A stretch of DNA of 64,000 nucleotides from Pseudoxanthomonas sp. GM95 (GTDB lineage Bacteria > Pseudomonadota > Gammaproteobacteria > Xanthomonadales > Xanthomonadaceae): the NCBI RefSeq assembly GCF_900109775.1, contig NZ_FOAX01000004.1, positions 186,001 through 250,000 on the forward strand, in the 5' to 3' direction. Numbering within the stretch: the stretch's first letter is position 1; each line of letters opens with the position of its first letter. The notes beneath the pieces are model-generated. The model saw only the letters and a program-made list of their open reading frames with translations, had not been told where the DNA came from and searched no databases. Of this stretch, positions 7,847 to 17,223 are shown one piece after another. The translations under genes were made by a program, and so were the position numbers.

Positions 7847-10800
7847 ATGCCGCTTGTGACACCGACATCGTCCACGCCTGCCGCTGCCCGGACCGGCGCC
7901 GCCCGCTGGCGGACGCCGTGCGTGGCGTGGCTGCTGCTGGTGTGCGGCTGGATCGCACCGGGCCAGGCGCAGCCGCTGGACAGCCTGCGCTGGTCCGCGC
8001 TGACCGAGCCGGTCTTCCACCCGCTGGACAGCACCGGCGGCAGTGACATCCCCGCCAACAGCGGCGCGATGGCGATGGCCCAGGACGGGCTGGGCTTCCT
8101 GTGGATGACCTCCTACAACGGCCTCTCGCGCTGGGATGGCTACCAGCTGCGGACCTACAGGCTGGCGCCGGGCCAGATCAATTCACTGCCGCAGAGCTAT
8201 GTGCAGGCGCTGGCGGTGGACCACGAGGGCCAGCTGTGGATCGGCGCGACCGCCGGCGCGCTGGCACGCTATGACCGCCAGCGCGACCAGTTCGTCCCGG
8301 TGCCACTGGTGCTGGACGGCAAGGCGCCCAGCCAGGCGTCGATCAACCGGATCGTCGGCGATGGCGGCACCGGCCTGTGGCTTGCCACCGACGAAGGCCT
8401 GGTCCATGTCGATCCCGATACCGGCAAGGCGCGGCTGGAATTTCCGACGACTTCGCCGGCGGTGGCGGTGTTCGTCGGCCGCGATGGCGGGCTGTGGCTG
8501 TCCACGCGCGGCGGGCTGCTGCGCCGACCTGCGGACGCCGCCCGCTTCGAACCGGTGAGCCTGCCGATGCGCCAGGAACGCCGGGCCACGGTGATCTCCC
8601 TGATGCAGGACCGCAGCGGCCGGCTGTGGGTGGGCACCGATGGCGCTGGCGCGTTCGTGTCCTCGCGCCAGCAGGACCGCTTCGCCCGGGTCAACGGGCC
8701 GGACGGGCGCGCGCCGGACGTGGTGCCGACCCTGATCGAGGTGCGCCCCGGCGTGGTCTGGCTGGGCACCGATACCCACGGCATCCTGCAGGCCAGCGCC
8801 GAGGCCCCGCACCTGCGCTACATCGAACACAACCCGATGCTGGCCACCAGCCTGGGCGAAGGCTCGGTGTTCTCGCTGCTGCGCGACCACAGCGGGATGC
8901 TGTGGGTGGGCACCGATCGCGCGGTCGCCCGCATGGACACCAATGGCGCGGCCTTCCAGACGCTGTTCGGCGTGGCCGGCAGCGACCACGGCCTGGGCGC
9001 GTCCGATGCCTCGGCCCTGGCCCAGGACGACCGCAGCCGCATCTGGATCGGCACCAGCGATGCCGGCGTGCTGATCGTCGACCCCGATTCCGGCGCCAGC
9101 CAGCGCATCGTGCCCGACCCGGACGCGCCCGAGCGCGCCCTCCCCGGCAAGTTCGTCACCGCCTTCGCCCGCGCACCGGACGGCGGCATGTTCATCGGCA
9201 CCACCCAGGGGCTATACCGCGCAGATGCGCAGGGCCGCGGCGTGCAGCGCGTGACCGTGCCGGGCCGCAGTGTGATCGCGCGGATCAACCGGTTGTTCCG
9301 CGATGCCGATGGCGTGGTGTGGGTCGGCGGCAACGATGGCCTGCAGGCGCTGCCCAACCCCGATCGCCTGCATCCGCATCCCGATCCGCATAACCCCGAC
9401 CTGGCCGACCAGCGCATCGCGATGCTGGCCCAGCGCGATGCCGATTCGCTATGGGTGGGCACCAACAACGGCCTGGCCTGGCTGGACCTGCGCAGTGGCC
9501 ACATGACGTCGGTGGCCCAGTCCAACAGCGCGATGGGCATGGTCACCTCGCTGCTGAAGGACGGCCCGGACCGCCTGTGGCTGGGCACGCTGGGCCACGG
9601 CCTGCACGTGCTGGACCGCCAGGGTGAGCAATGGGTCACGCGCGCCATCATCGATGGCCAGCGCGGCCTGCCCAACAACAACATCAACATGATCCTGCGC
9701 GCCGACGATGGCGCGTTGTGGGTCAGCACCGACGACGGTCTGGCGCGCGTCGATCCGACGCAGATGCAGGCGCAGGCCTTCGGCACTACCGATGGCGTGC
9801 CGATCAGCACCTACTGGACCCATTCCGGGCTCACGCCCAACCGCGACGAACTGCTGTTCGGCGGCCTGGGCGGCATCACCATCATCAGGCCGTCGCTGGT
9901 CAAACCCTGGAGCTACCAGCCGCAGGTGGTGATCACCGACCTGCGCGTGGGCAGCGAGCCGCAGTGGGTTTCGCCCGATGCCGGCACCGTGCCGGTCAGC
10001 GTACCGGCCGAGGACAACAGCCTGTCGGTGAGCTTCGCCGCGCTGGACCTGTCGGTGCCGCAGCAGAACCGCTACGCCTACCAGCTGGAGGGCTTCGACA
10101 AGAAGTGGACCCAGGTCACCGCCAGCAGCCGCCACGCCAGCTACACCAACCTGCCGCCCGGCCATTACGTGCTGCGCGTGCGCGGCTCCAACCACACCGG
10201 CCGCTTCAGCCCGCACCAGATCGCGCTGCAGGTGGACGTGCAGCCGCGCTGGTACCAGACCACGCTGGCCCGCGCCGCGCAGTGGCTGCTGGCCGGCCTG
10301 CTGGTGCTGGCGATCCTGCAGTGGCGCACGGTGCGCCTGCGCCAGCAGACCGCGCGCCTGGAGCGCCTGGTCGAACAGCGCACCGTGGAACTGCGCGCCA
10401 GCCGCCAGCACATGCAGCACCTGGCCTACGTGGATTCGTTGACCGGCCTGCCCAACCGACGCGAATTCAACGAGCGCATGGCCACGCTGACCGCGCGCGG
10501 CGCCCCGGCGGCTTTCGCATTGCTGCTGATCGACCTGGACCACTTCAAGTCGGTCAACGACACCCTGGGCCACGACGCCGGCGACGCCCTGCTCAAGACC
10601 GTGGCCGACCGCATCGCCGGCATCCTGCGCGATGGCGATGCGCTGGTGCGACTGGGCGGCGATGAGTTCGCGCTGGTGCTGGACCCGGCGCCGGCCTCGA
10701 CCGCGGCGATCGATGCGCTATGCGCGCGCATCGTCGCCGCCGTGGCCCGGCCGATGACCCACCAGGGCCAGGAGATGCTGACTTCGGCCAGCATCGGCGT

Positions 10801-10915
10801 GGCGTGCTTCCCGGCTGATGGCCTGACCAGCGACACGCTCTACAAGGCCGCCGACACCGCGCTCTACGCGGCCAAGGATGGCGGCCGCGGCACCTGGCGG
10901 TTTGCTTCCAACTAG
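7847..10915 (+). CDS. Beta-propeller (Reg_prop)/Y_Y_Y sensor diguanylate cyclase
   Basis: Transmembrane cyclic-di-GMP synthase of 1022 residues. A signal/anchor segment (about 25-42) is followed by many two-component-regulator propeller repeats of the form W-x-G-T-x-x-G-L (for example WVGTDGAG, WLGTDTHG, WVGTNNGL, WVSTDDGL), then a Y_Y_Y domain (about 700-795) ending NRYAYQLEGFDKKWTQV. A membrane helix lies at about 806-826, then a coiled coil and a GGDEF domain (about 860-1022). The active-site signature GGDEF is at 937-941. RDGD at 928-931, five residues before it, matches the RxxD inhibitory I-site, so feedback inhibition by c-di-GMP is expected. The propeller half should sense a periplasmic ligand, possibly a glycan as in related Bacteroidetes hybrid sensors; that is inference. 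Confidence 0.93.
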   Translation: MPLVTPTSSTPAAARTGAARWRTPCVAWLLLVCGWIAPGQAQPLDSLRWSALTEPVFHPLDSTGGSDIPANSGAMAMAQDGLGFLWMTSYNGLSRWDGYQLRTYRLAPGQINSLPQSYVQALAVDHEGQLWIGATAGALARYDRQRDQFVPVPLVLDGKAPSQASINRIVGDGGTGLWLATDEGLVHVDPDTGKARLEFPTTSPAVAVFVGRDGGLWLSTRGGLLRRPADAARFEPVSLPMRQERRATVISLMQDRSGRLWVGTDGAGAFVSSRQQDRFARVNGPDGRAPDVVPTLIEVRPGVVWLGTDTHGILQASAEAPHLRYIEHNPMLATSLGEGSVFSLLRDHSGMLWVGTDRAVARMDTNGAAFQTLFGVAGSDHGLGASDASALAQDDRSRIWIGTSDAGVLIVDPDSGASQRIVPDPDAPERALPGKFVTAFARAPDGGMFIGTTQGLYRADAQGRGVQRVTVPGRSVIARINRLFRDADGVVWVGGNDGLQALPNPDRLHPHPDPHNPDLADQRIAMLAQRDADSLWVGTNNGLAWLDLRSGHMTSVAQSNSAMGMVTSLLKDGPDRLWLGTLGHGLHVLDRQGEQWVTRAIIDGQRGLPNNNINMILRADDGALWVSTDDGLARVDPTQMQAQAFGTTDGVPISTYWTHSGLTPNRDELLFGGLGGITIIRPSLVKPWSYQPQVVITDLRVGSEPQWVSPDAGTVPVSVPAEDNSLSVSFAALDLSVPQQNRYAYQLEGFDKKWTQVTASSRHASYTNLPPGHYVLRVRGSNHTGRFSPHQIALQVDVQPRWYQTTLARAAQWLLAGLLVLAILQWRTVRLRQQTARLERLVEQRTVELRASRQHMQHLAYVDSLTGLPNRREFNERMATLTARGAPAAFALLLIDLDHFKSVNDTLGHDAGDALLKTVADRIAGILRDGDALVRLGGDEFALVLDPAPASTAAIDALCARIVAAVARPMTHQGQEMLTSASIGVACFPADGLTSDTLYKAADTALYAAKDGGRGTWRFASN

Positions 10916-11145
10916 CTGCGGCGATACACCGCCGCGTTGATGCACGACAGCACGCTGATGATGAACCAGCCGAACGGCAGCAGCGACAGCGTCAGCAGCC
11001 AGGTGATGACGAAGGCGATGCAGGCCACCACGAACCACAGCACTGCCGAAATCAGCCGTCCCTGGAACAGCTGCCCCAGGCCGGGGATGAAGAAACTGCA
11101 GATGGCGGCGATCACGTTGCCGCTGGAACCCTGTCCTTCGCTCAT
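10912..11145 (-). CDS. Small TM2-like membrane protein
   Basis: Protein of 77 residues with two hydrophobic segments (about 8-30 and 34-65) and the motif CSFFIPGLGQLFQGR, typical of small TM2/DUF5683-like membrane proteins with a G-x-G-x-x-x-x-G turn between helices. The function is unknown. Its stop overlaps that of the diguanylate cyclase gene by four bases in convergent orientation (CTAG). Confidence 0.75.
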   Translation of the reverse strand: MSEGQGSSGNVIAAICSFFIPGLGQLFQGRLISAVLWFVVACIAFVITWLLTLSLLPFGWFIISVLSCINAAVYRRS

Positions 11146-11228
11146 AACGGTATTCCCTGGGTGATGGATGGCCGCGATGCTGGATCAGGCCCGGCGTTGC
11201 GCACAGTGCAGGAGGTCATGACGCGCGC

Positions 11229-11933
11229 TCAAGCCTTCTTCGGGATCTCCAGCCCGCGCTGCACGGCCGGGCGCTGCAGGCCGCGCTCCAGCCAGGCACT
11301 TACGTGCTTGAAGTCGTCGAAGCCGACCAGCTCGCGCGCCTGGTAGAAGGTGATCAGGTTGCGCACCCAGCCCAGGTGGGCGATGTCGGCGATGGTGTAG
11401 TCGGTGCCGACGATCCAGTCGCGGCCCTGCAGCTGGGTGTCCAGCACGCCGAGCAGGCGCCGCGATTCGTCCACGTAGCGCTTGAGCGGGCGCTTGTCCT
11501 CGTAGTCCTTGCCGGCAAATTTATTGAAGAACCCCACCTGCCCGAACATCGGCCCGATGCCCGCGGCCTGGAAGAACACCCACTGCAGCGTCTGCCAGCG
11601 CAGCTGCGGATCGTCGGGGATGAAGCGGCTGGTCTTGTCGGCCAGGTAGACCAGGATCGCGCCGGATTCGAACAGGCCGATCGGCCGCCCGCCCGGCCCG
11701 ATCGGGTCGATGATCGCCGGGATCTTGCCGTTGGGATTGAGCGAGAGGAATTCGGGCAGGTGGCTTTCGTTGTTGCCGATGTCCACCAGGTGCGCCTCGT
11801 AGGGCAGCCCGGTTTCCTCCAGCATGATCGAGGCCTTCACCCCGTTGGGCGTGTTGAGCGAATACAGCTGGATGCGATCGGGATCGCGCGCGGGCCAGCG
11901 GCTGGTGATGGGGAACTCGGACAACGCGCTCAT
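11229..11933 (-). CDS. Glutathione S-transferase, YfcG/YghU (nu-class) type
   Basis: GST-fold protein of about 234 residues. The N-terminal thioredoxin-like domain (about 15-105) opens IQLYSLNTPNGVKASIMLEE; the TPNG-K pattern is seen in YfcG/YghU-like disulfide-bond reductases that use glutathione without a catalytic Cys or Tyr. NPNGKIPAI with the cis-proline and LFESGAILVYLA with the glutathione-gamma-glutamyl site are present. The C-terminal helical domain carries FFQAAGIGPMFGQVGFF and a terminal TIADIAHLGWV N-capping box. The ATG at 11933 follows a GGAG-like site. It is probably a stand-alone gene for redox defence. Confidence 0.9.
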   Translation of the reverse strand: MSALSEFPITSRWPARDPDRIQLYSLNTPNGVKASIMLEETGLPYEAHLVDIGNNESHLPEFLSLNPNGKIPAIIDPIGPGGRPIGLFESGAILVYLADKTSRFIPDDPQLRWQTLQWVFFQAAGIGPMFGQVGFFNKFAGKDYEDKRPLKRYVDESRRLLGVLDTQLQGRDWIVGTDYTIADIAHLGWVRNLITFYQARELVGFDDFKHVSAWLERGLQRPAVQRGLEIPKKA

Positions 11934-11997
11934 GGTTCGGCTCCAGCAGGACAGGCGACGCACGCTACACGCCCACCGCGTAACGCGTCGTCTTCGC

Positions 11998-12906
11998 TCA
12001 GGCGCTGCGCGGCGCCCACGCCGCGATGAAGCGCGCGCCGAACACGTTGACCAGCAGCCCCAGCATCACCACCGCACCGCCGACCCACTGCAGCATGCCC
12101 AGGCGTTCGCCCAGTAGCCACGCCGACGAACTCAACCCCACCACCGGCACCAGCAGTGAGAACGGCGCGACCTTGCCGGCCGGGTAACGCGACAGCAGTC
12201 GGCTCCACAGGCCATAGCCCAGCAGCGTCGCGCCAAAGGCCAGATACACCAGCGCCCACACCGAGTGGGCATTGATGTGGCGTAGCGCGCTTGCGATCTG
12301 CGCCGGGCCTTCCCACCACAGCGACAGCGCCAGGAACGGCAGCGGCGGCACCAGCGCGCCCCACACCACCAGGCTCAGCTGGTCCACCTGGCCGAAGCGC
12401 CGCGTGATGATGTTGCCCGCGCCCCACATTGCGCCGCCGCACAGGGTCAGCAGCACCGCCAGCAGCGGCGTGGCGTGGCCGTTCTCCAGGCCGATCAACA
12501 GCAGGCCCAAGGCGGCGATCAACAGCCCGACCACGCTGGCAGGGCGCATCCGTTCGCGCAGGAAAGCCGCGGCGAACACCAGGGTGAAGATCGCCTGCGA
12601 CTGCAGCACCAGCGACGCCAGTCCCGGCGGCATGCCGTGGGCCATGGCCTGGAACAGAAACACGAACTGGCCCAGCGAGATCGTCGCGCCATAGGCCAGC
12701 AGCCAGCGCCAGGGCACGGCAGGCCGACGCACGAACAGCACCGCCGGGAACGCTGCCAGCACGAACCGCAGCGCGCCCAGCAGCATCGGCGGCAAGCCAT
12801 CCAGGCCGACCCGGATCACCACGAAGTTCAGGCCCCACACCACGATCACCACTAGCGCCAGCAGCAGGTCGCGCGGCGCCATGCCAGCCTCGGGCGAAGC
12901 GGTCAT
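11998..12906 (-). CDS. EamA/DMT superfamily exporter
   Basis: Inner-membrane transporter of about 302 residues with ten predicted helices in two EamA repeats (about 10-140 and 150-290). The first helix VVWGLNFVVIRVGL and the late LGERL motif are typical of EamA-like exporters for amino-acid or small metabolite efflux. The substrate is unknown. Its ATG overlaps the stop of the small upstream gene (ATGA, 12903-12906), so translation is likely coupled. Confidence 0.88.
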   Translation of the reverse strand: MTASPEAGMAPRDLLLALVVIVVWGLNFVVIRVGLDGLPPMLLGALRFVLAAFPAVLFVRRPAVPWRWLLAYGATISLGQFVFLFQAMAHGMPPGLASLVLQSQAIFTLVFAAAFLRERMRPASVVGLLIAALGLLLIGLENGHATPLLAVLLTLCGGAMWGAGNIITRRFGQVDQLSLVVWGALVPPLPFLALSLWWEGPAQIASALRHINAHSVWALVYLAFGATLLGYGLWSRLLSRYPAGKVAPFSLLVPVVGLSSSAWLLGERLGMLQWVGGAVVMLGLLVNVFGARFIAAWAPRSA

Positions 12907-13151
12907 TCGACCGCGGCGATGCGCATGCCGTAGGGCGCCAGCATCGCGTTGATGCGTGGCAGCAGGCTGTCGTTGTCGTCGGCGGCGCTGTCTTCGATCG
13001 GATCGACGCGTCGCATGAAGGCATCCCAGAAATCGCCGGGCGAAGGATGCGCGGCGACCAGCTCGGGCAGGTCGTGTTCCAGCGCGCCCAACATGGCGTC
13101 GAGCTGTTGCGGTGTCGCGTATTGGCTGGCCATCGGTTTCAAGACAGTCAT
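12903..13151 (-). CDS. Small conserved-looking hypothetical protein
   Basis: Soluble acidic protein of about 82 residues with no recognised family. The sequence is compositionally normal for a protein (helix LDAMLGALEHDLPELVAAHP, then an acidic linker DSAADDNDSLLP). Its stop overlaps the start of the EamA exporter gene by four bases, which supports a real, coupled gene. The start is ambiguous: ATGs at 13187, 13151 and 13133 are all in frame and none has a good ribosome site. Confidence 0.6.
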   Translation of the reverse strand: MTVLKPMASQYATPQQLDAMLGALEHDLPELVAAHPSPGDFWDAFMRRVDPIEDSAADDNDSLLPRINAMLAPYGMRIAAVE

Positions 13152-13265
13152 CAAGGGGGTTCGCGGCGCCGCACACCGGAACCTCATGGTAAACGCTGGG
13201 CCACGCTCACGCCGAGCCGATGCAACGGAAAGGCCGGTTCCAGCGTTGCGACGGCCCTGTCGACT

Positions 13266-14348
13266 TCAGTGCTGCATGCAGCGTTGCCAGCGCGTGTTGA
13301 CCCGATCGGCGAACCACGCGGTGGTCAGTTGCCGGGTGATCTTGGGACTTTCGAGCACGATGCCTGGCAACACCGCACGTGGCAGCGGTTTGCCGGCGGC
13401 CGCATCGGCCAGCGCGAAGACCTGCGTGTATAGCGCGGTCTCCTCGAACTCCAGCCGGTCGCCGCGCTGCAGGGCACGACGGATCTGCGCATCGTCCAGG
13501 CCCAGGCGCGTGCCCAGCGCGCGCACCGCGCGTTCGGTGCTGCCGGGATTGTCGAGGCTGGCGCCGGGCAGCAGCAGGTCGCCATCCAGCGCCAGCTTGA
13601 TGCCCGAGGCCTTGCTGACCGCGTTCTGGAAAGCCGCATTGCGGCTGGCGTACCAGCCGGCGTTGAAATCGGCGAAGCGATACAGCATCGCGTCGTAATG
13701 CGCCGGATAGCCCAGTAAATGCGTCGTGCCGAAATACAGCCCGCCGCGACGGGTGAACACTTCATGCCGCACGCCTGCATCCAGCGCATACGGATAGCCG
13801 CGTGCGTGCGCCTGGGCGAAGTCGATGCTGACCTGCATCGGCCCGCCGGTGTGCACCGGGTTGAGCCCGCCGAACAGCTTGCCGCCCAGTGGCACCATGC
13901 CGATGAAGTCCTCGTACAGCTCGCTCATGTCGCGCTCGGTGCGCACGCCTTCCAGCCGCTGCGCGTAGCTGCGGCCATCGGGCGAATCGATCCGCAGCGC
14001 GGCGTCGACCAGCAGGTTGGGCAAGTGCAGCGCATCGGCGCGACGGTCGATCTCGGCACGCGCGATCCTGGGCAGGCCGGGCACGGGCGGATCGGCGTTG
14101 TAGGTGCTTTCCTGCTCGGCCACGGCCAGCACCGCGCACAGGTTGGCGGTGCTGGGCTCGATATCCTGCGCGGTCAGTGCCACGTAAACATCGGCGGCCC
14201 AGCCCTGGCGATCGTCCAGCTTGGCCGGCAGCTTGCGCACGATCTCGGCACGCACCTCGGTTGGCGTGCGCTGGGCCTGCACGGCGGGTTGGGTGGCGCA
14301 GCCGGCCAGGAGCAGCAACAGCGTCAGGCAACACAGGCGTTGGATCAT
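13266..14348 (-). CDS. DUF1615 family lipoprotein
   Basis: Exported lipoprotein of about 360 residues. The signal sequence ends in the lipobox LLAGC (Cys at about residue 16). The rest matches the DUF1615 family, which is annotated in proteobacteria without an experimentally known role. Visible blocks are CAVLAVAEQESTYNADP, which resembles the catalytic-Glu region of lytic transglycosylase folds, GGPMQVSIDFAQ, and YRFADFNAGWYASRNAAFQ. The lysozyme-like resemblance suggests a peptidoglycan-related role, but that is inference. The gene is monocistronic, between the convergent or divergent neighbours. Confidence 0.82.
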   Translation of the reverse strand: MIQRLCCLTLLLLLAGCATQPAVQAQRTPTEVRAEIVRKLPAKLDDRQGWAADVYVALTAQDIEPSTANLCAVLAVAEQESTYNADPPVPGLPRIARAEIDRRADALHLPNLLVDAALRIDSPDGRSYAQRLEGVRTERDMSELYEDFIGMVPLGGKLFGGLNPVHTGGPMQVSIDFAQAHARGYPYALDAGVRHEVFTRRGGLYFGTTHLLGYPAHYDAMLYRFADFNAGWYASRNAAFQNAVSKASGIKLALDGDLLLPGASLDNPGSTERAVRALGTRLGLDDAQIRRALQRGDRLEFEETALYTQVFALADAAAGKPLPRAVLPGIVLESPKITRQLTTAWFADRVNTRWQRCMQH

Positions 14349-14465
14349 GGGAGCGAAGCTGGCGGTGGAAGCCGCATCGTGCCACGCGCCCGCCCTGCTA
14401 GGCCGCCCGACGCCGGTGCTAGGCTGCGCGCGGGCCGATTTCGACCTGTGCTTGGGAGCCGTGCG

Positions 14466-14837
14466 ATGCCACACAACCCGGTGGGCTGGTTCGAGATCTA
14501 CGTGCAGGACATGGCCCGGGCGCGCGCCTTCTACGAGGCCGTGCTGGAGATCCGCCTGGAACAGTTGCCGGGCACCGGCGTGGAGATGTGGGCCTTCCCG
14601 ATGCTGCCCGAAACCGCCGGCGCACCCGGCGCGCTGGTGCGTTTTGAGGGCATGCCCTCGGGCGGCAACAGCACGGTGGTGTACTTCGTCTGCGCCGATT
14701 GCGCGGTGCCTGCCGCGCGCGTGGCCGCGGCTGGCGGGAGCGTGTTCAAGGAGAAGTTCGCGATCGGGCCATACGGCTTCATCGCCCTGGTCAAGGACAG
14801 CGAAGGCAACCTGATCGGCCTGCATTCGATGCAGTGA
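14466..14837 (+). CDS. VOC (glyoxalase/dioxygenase fold) family protein
   Basis: Protein of about 123 residues with the vicinal-oxygen-chelate fold. It starts WFEIYVQDMARARAFYEAVL, the usual first beta-alpha unit, and ends YGFIALVKDSEGNLIGLHS, the usual last strand with the metal-site glutamate/histidine region. Related small proteins act in glyoxal/methylglyoxal or antibiotic detoxification, or bind ligands without catalysis. No substrate can be assigned. The start ATG 14466 follows GGGAG. Confidence 0.85.
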   Translation: MPHNPVGWFEIYVQDMARARAFYEAVLEIRLEQLPGTGVEMWAFPMLPETAGAPGALVRFEGMPSGGNSTVVYFVCADCAVPAARVAAAGGSVFKEKFAIGPYGFIALVKDSEGNLIGLHSMQ

Positions 14838-14844
14838 GCGCCGG

Positions 14845-15432
14845 TCAGCTGCGGATGCGCCAGGCGATGTGCGACAGCACGCGCTCGGCCGGCACGTTGG
14901 GCAGCAGCCACACGGCCAGTCCCGCGGCCATCGCCGCGCCGATCACCACCGGCGTGGCGCGCACCGGGATCGCCAGCGCGCCGTGCCAGCGCCGCAGCAT
15001 CAGCCACGCCACCACCAGTCCGACCGCCAGGCCGGTGACGATTTCCACCGGCGTGTGCCGATACGTCAGCACGCGCGAAACGGCGATCGCCAGCGCCAGC
15101 GCGCCGCCCAGCACCACCGCGGCATGCCGCACTCGCGGCGATGCACCGGCGCCAGCCACCAGGGCATAGCAGAGCAGCGGATACAGCGCCGCGGCCAATG
15201 CGCTATGCCCGCTGACAGTGAAGAATCCAATCGTGCGCCAGTCCACGCCGAAGGCCTTGTAGGCAATCTTGGAGGCCACCACCGTCGCCGCCAGTAGGCC
15301 CAGCACTGCCGCCCATTCGTAGGCCACGCGCGGATGGCGGCGCCACCACAGCAGGCCCAGCGCAGCCATTACCGGCAGCACCAGCCGGCTGTCGCCCATC
15401 CAGGTCAGCAGCGTGTCGAGGGCATGGGGCAT
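14845..15432 (-). CDS. PAP2 superfamily membrane phosphatase
   Basis: Integral membrane protein of about 195 residues of the phosphatidic acid phosphatase type 2 family. The second and third catalytic motifs are visible: TVSGHSAL and [13 protein letters not shown], where Glu replaces the more usual Asp after the last His-x3. The first KxxxxxxRP motif is weak, so the protein may be divergent. Family members dephosphorylate lipid phosphates such as undecaprenyl pyrophosphate at the membrane. It converges on the VOC gene with seven bases between stops. Confidence 0.82.
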   Translation of the reverse strand: MPHALDTLLTWMGDSRLVLPVMAALGLLWWRRHPRVAYEWAAVLGLLAATVVASKIAYKAFGVDWRTIGFFTVSGHSALAAALYPLLCYALVAGAGASPRVRHAAVVLGGALALAIAVSRVLTYRHTPVEIVTGLAVGLVVAWLMLRRWHGALAIPVRATPVVIGAAMAAGLAVWLLPNVPAERVLSHIAWRIRS

Positions 15433-15623
15433 GCGGCGGTCCTGCGTGGCGGGGGTCTTGGATTGAACGCGAACCACGCCTTCAACAGGTCTTGCGCCCT
15501 GTGGCGCGAGGCACGACGTTCACGTCCCGCGCGACACAGAATTTGCGTACTCAACATCGAACACCGCGTCGATGTGCGACGGTGTCGACCAGGTCAGTGC
15601 CGCAACCGGCAGCGAGGACGAGC

Positions 15624-16745
15624 ATGGAGCGTGTGGACTGTGTGGTGATCGGTGCTGGCGTGGTGGGCCTGGCGATCGCCCGTGCGCTGGCGATGGCCGG
15701 CCGCGAGGTGCTGATCCTGGAGGCGGAAAGCGCCATCGGCACCGGCACCAGCGCGCGCAACAGCGAGGTGATCCACGCCGGCATCTACTATCCGCGCGGC
15801 TCGCTCAAGGCGCGCCTGTGCGTGCAGGGCAAGCAGCAGCTGTATGCCTTCTGCGAACGTTTCGGTGTCGAGCATCGCCGCTGCGGCAAGCTGATCGTGG
15901 CCACCGACAATGACCAGCGCGATGGCCTGGCGCAGATCCGCGCGCATGCGCTGGCCAACGGCGTCAACGACCTGCGCTATCTCGACGCCTCGCAGGTGCA
16001 CGCGCTGGAGCCCGACCTGCACGCGGTCGCCGCGCTGCTCTCGCCCAGCACCGGCATCATCGACAGCCACGGCCTGATGCTGGCGCTGCAGGGCGATGCG
16101 GAACACCACGGCGCGCTGCTCGCGCTGCGCGCGCCGGTCACCGCGCTGCGCTGCGAGGAGGAGGGCTTCGTCATCGAGGTCGGCGGCGATGCGCCCATGC
16201 GCCTGCACGCGCAGACGCTGGTCAACAGCGCCGGGCACGGCGCGCCGCTGTTGGCCGCGCAGATGCAGGGCCTGCCGGCCCGCGCCGTGCCGCGCCATTG
16301 GTACGCCAAGGGCAGCTACTTCAGCCTGGCCGGACGCACGCCGTTCTCGCACCTGGTCTATCCGCTGCCCGAGCCCGGCGGCCTGGGTACGCATCTCACC
16401 CTGGACCTGGCCGGGCGCGCGCGCTTCGGTCCGGACGTGGAATGGGTCGACGGCCTGGACTACGCGCTGGACCCGACCCGCGGTGAGCGTTTCTACGCGG
16501 CGATCCGTCGCTACTGGCCCGCCCTACCCGACCATGCGCTGCAGCCGGCCTATACCGGCATCCGTCCCAAAATCAGCGGCCCCGGCGAACCCAACGCCGA
16601 TTTCCGCATCGACGGACCGGCCGAACACGGCATCGCCGGGCTGGTGAACCTGTTCGGCATCGAGTCGCCCGGCCTGACCTCGTCATTGGCCATCGCCGAC
16701 CACGTCTGCGCCCTGCTGGAACTGACCGAGCCAGTCGCCGCCTGA
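15624..16745 (+). CDS. LhgO-like FAD-dependent 2-hydroxyacid oxidase
   Basis: Flavoprotein of 373 residues of the DAO family. GAGVVG at residues 10-15 starts the Rossmann fold, and the [14 protein letters not shown] and KLIVAT blocks are typical of L-2-hydroxyglutarate oxidase/dehydrogenase proteins. The end carries [16 protein letters not shown] and [17 protein letters not shown], also characteristic. The likely reaction is oxidation of L-2-hydroxyglutarate or a similar hydroxy acid with electrons passed to the quinone pool or oxygen. LhgO is normally paired with csiD, which is absent here, so the substrate remains provisional. Confidence 0.85.
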   Translation: MERVDCVVIGAGVVGLAIARALAMAGREVLILEAESAIGTGTSARNSEVIHAGIYYPRGSLKARLCVQGKQQLYAFCERFGVEHRRCGKLIVATDNDQRDGLAQIRAHALANGVNDLRYLDASQVHALEPDLHAVAALLSPSTGIIDSHGLMLALQGDAEHHGALLALRAPVTALRCEEEGFVIEVGGDAPMRLHAQTLVNSAGHGAPLLAAQMQGLPARAVPRHWYAKGSYFSLAGRTPFSHLVYPLPEPGGLGTHLTLDLAGRARFGPDVEWVDGLDYALDPTRGERFYAAIRRYWPALPDHALQPAYTGIRPKISGPGEPNADFRIDGPAEHGIAGLVNLFGIESPGLTSSLAIADHVCALLELTEPVAA

Positions 16746-16812
16746 GCGCACCTGCACGCCCGTGCGACTCCGCGCGGACCATGATGCGATTCCCTTGCCT
16801 CGGGTCGCCCGC

Positions 16813-17202
16813 ATGTCCATCGAACTGAAGATGCTCGCCTGGTCCATCCTGCTCGGCCTGGCGTATGTGCTGGTCGCCGGCGCGCTGGTCACCGCCAAGC
16901 GCGGCCTCGCGTGGAATGCCGGCAACCGCGATGCGCCGGTCGAGCCCCTGACCGGACCACCGGCCCGCGCGCAGCGGGCGAGTGCGAACTTCCTGGAGAC
17001 CTTTCCATTCTTTGCCGCCGCGGCGCTGGCCGTGGTGGTGCTGGAACGGGCCACGCCGCATACGGCCTTCGCCGCGCAGCTCTACTTCTGGGCGCGCCTG
17101 GCGTATTTGCCGGTGTACATCGTGGGCATTCCCTATCTGCGCACGGCGATCTGGGCCTGCTCGCTGTGGGCGATCCTGCAGCTGGTATGGGCGCTGCTCT
17201 GA
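16813..17202 (+). CDS. MAPEG family membrane protein
   Basis: Small membrane protein of 129 residues with four hydrophobic segments. The block RAQRASANFLETFPFF is the conserved loop of MAPEG proteins (membrane-associated eicosanoid and glutathione metabolism), including the ANFLE glutathione-site element. Bacterial members are often glutathione-dependent, but their substrates are mostly unknown. The ATG at 16813 begins MSIELKMLAWS. It converges on the dehydrogenase gene downstream. Confidence 0.85.
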   Translation: MSIELKMLAWSILLGLAYVLVAGALVTAKRGLAWNAGNRDAPVEPLTGPPARAQRASANFLETFPFFAAAALAVVVLERATPHTAFAAQLYFWARLAYLPVYIVGIPYLRTAIWACSLWAILQLVWALL

Positions 17203-17223
17203 GCGCGGCCCGCGGGCGATGAC

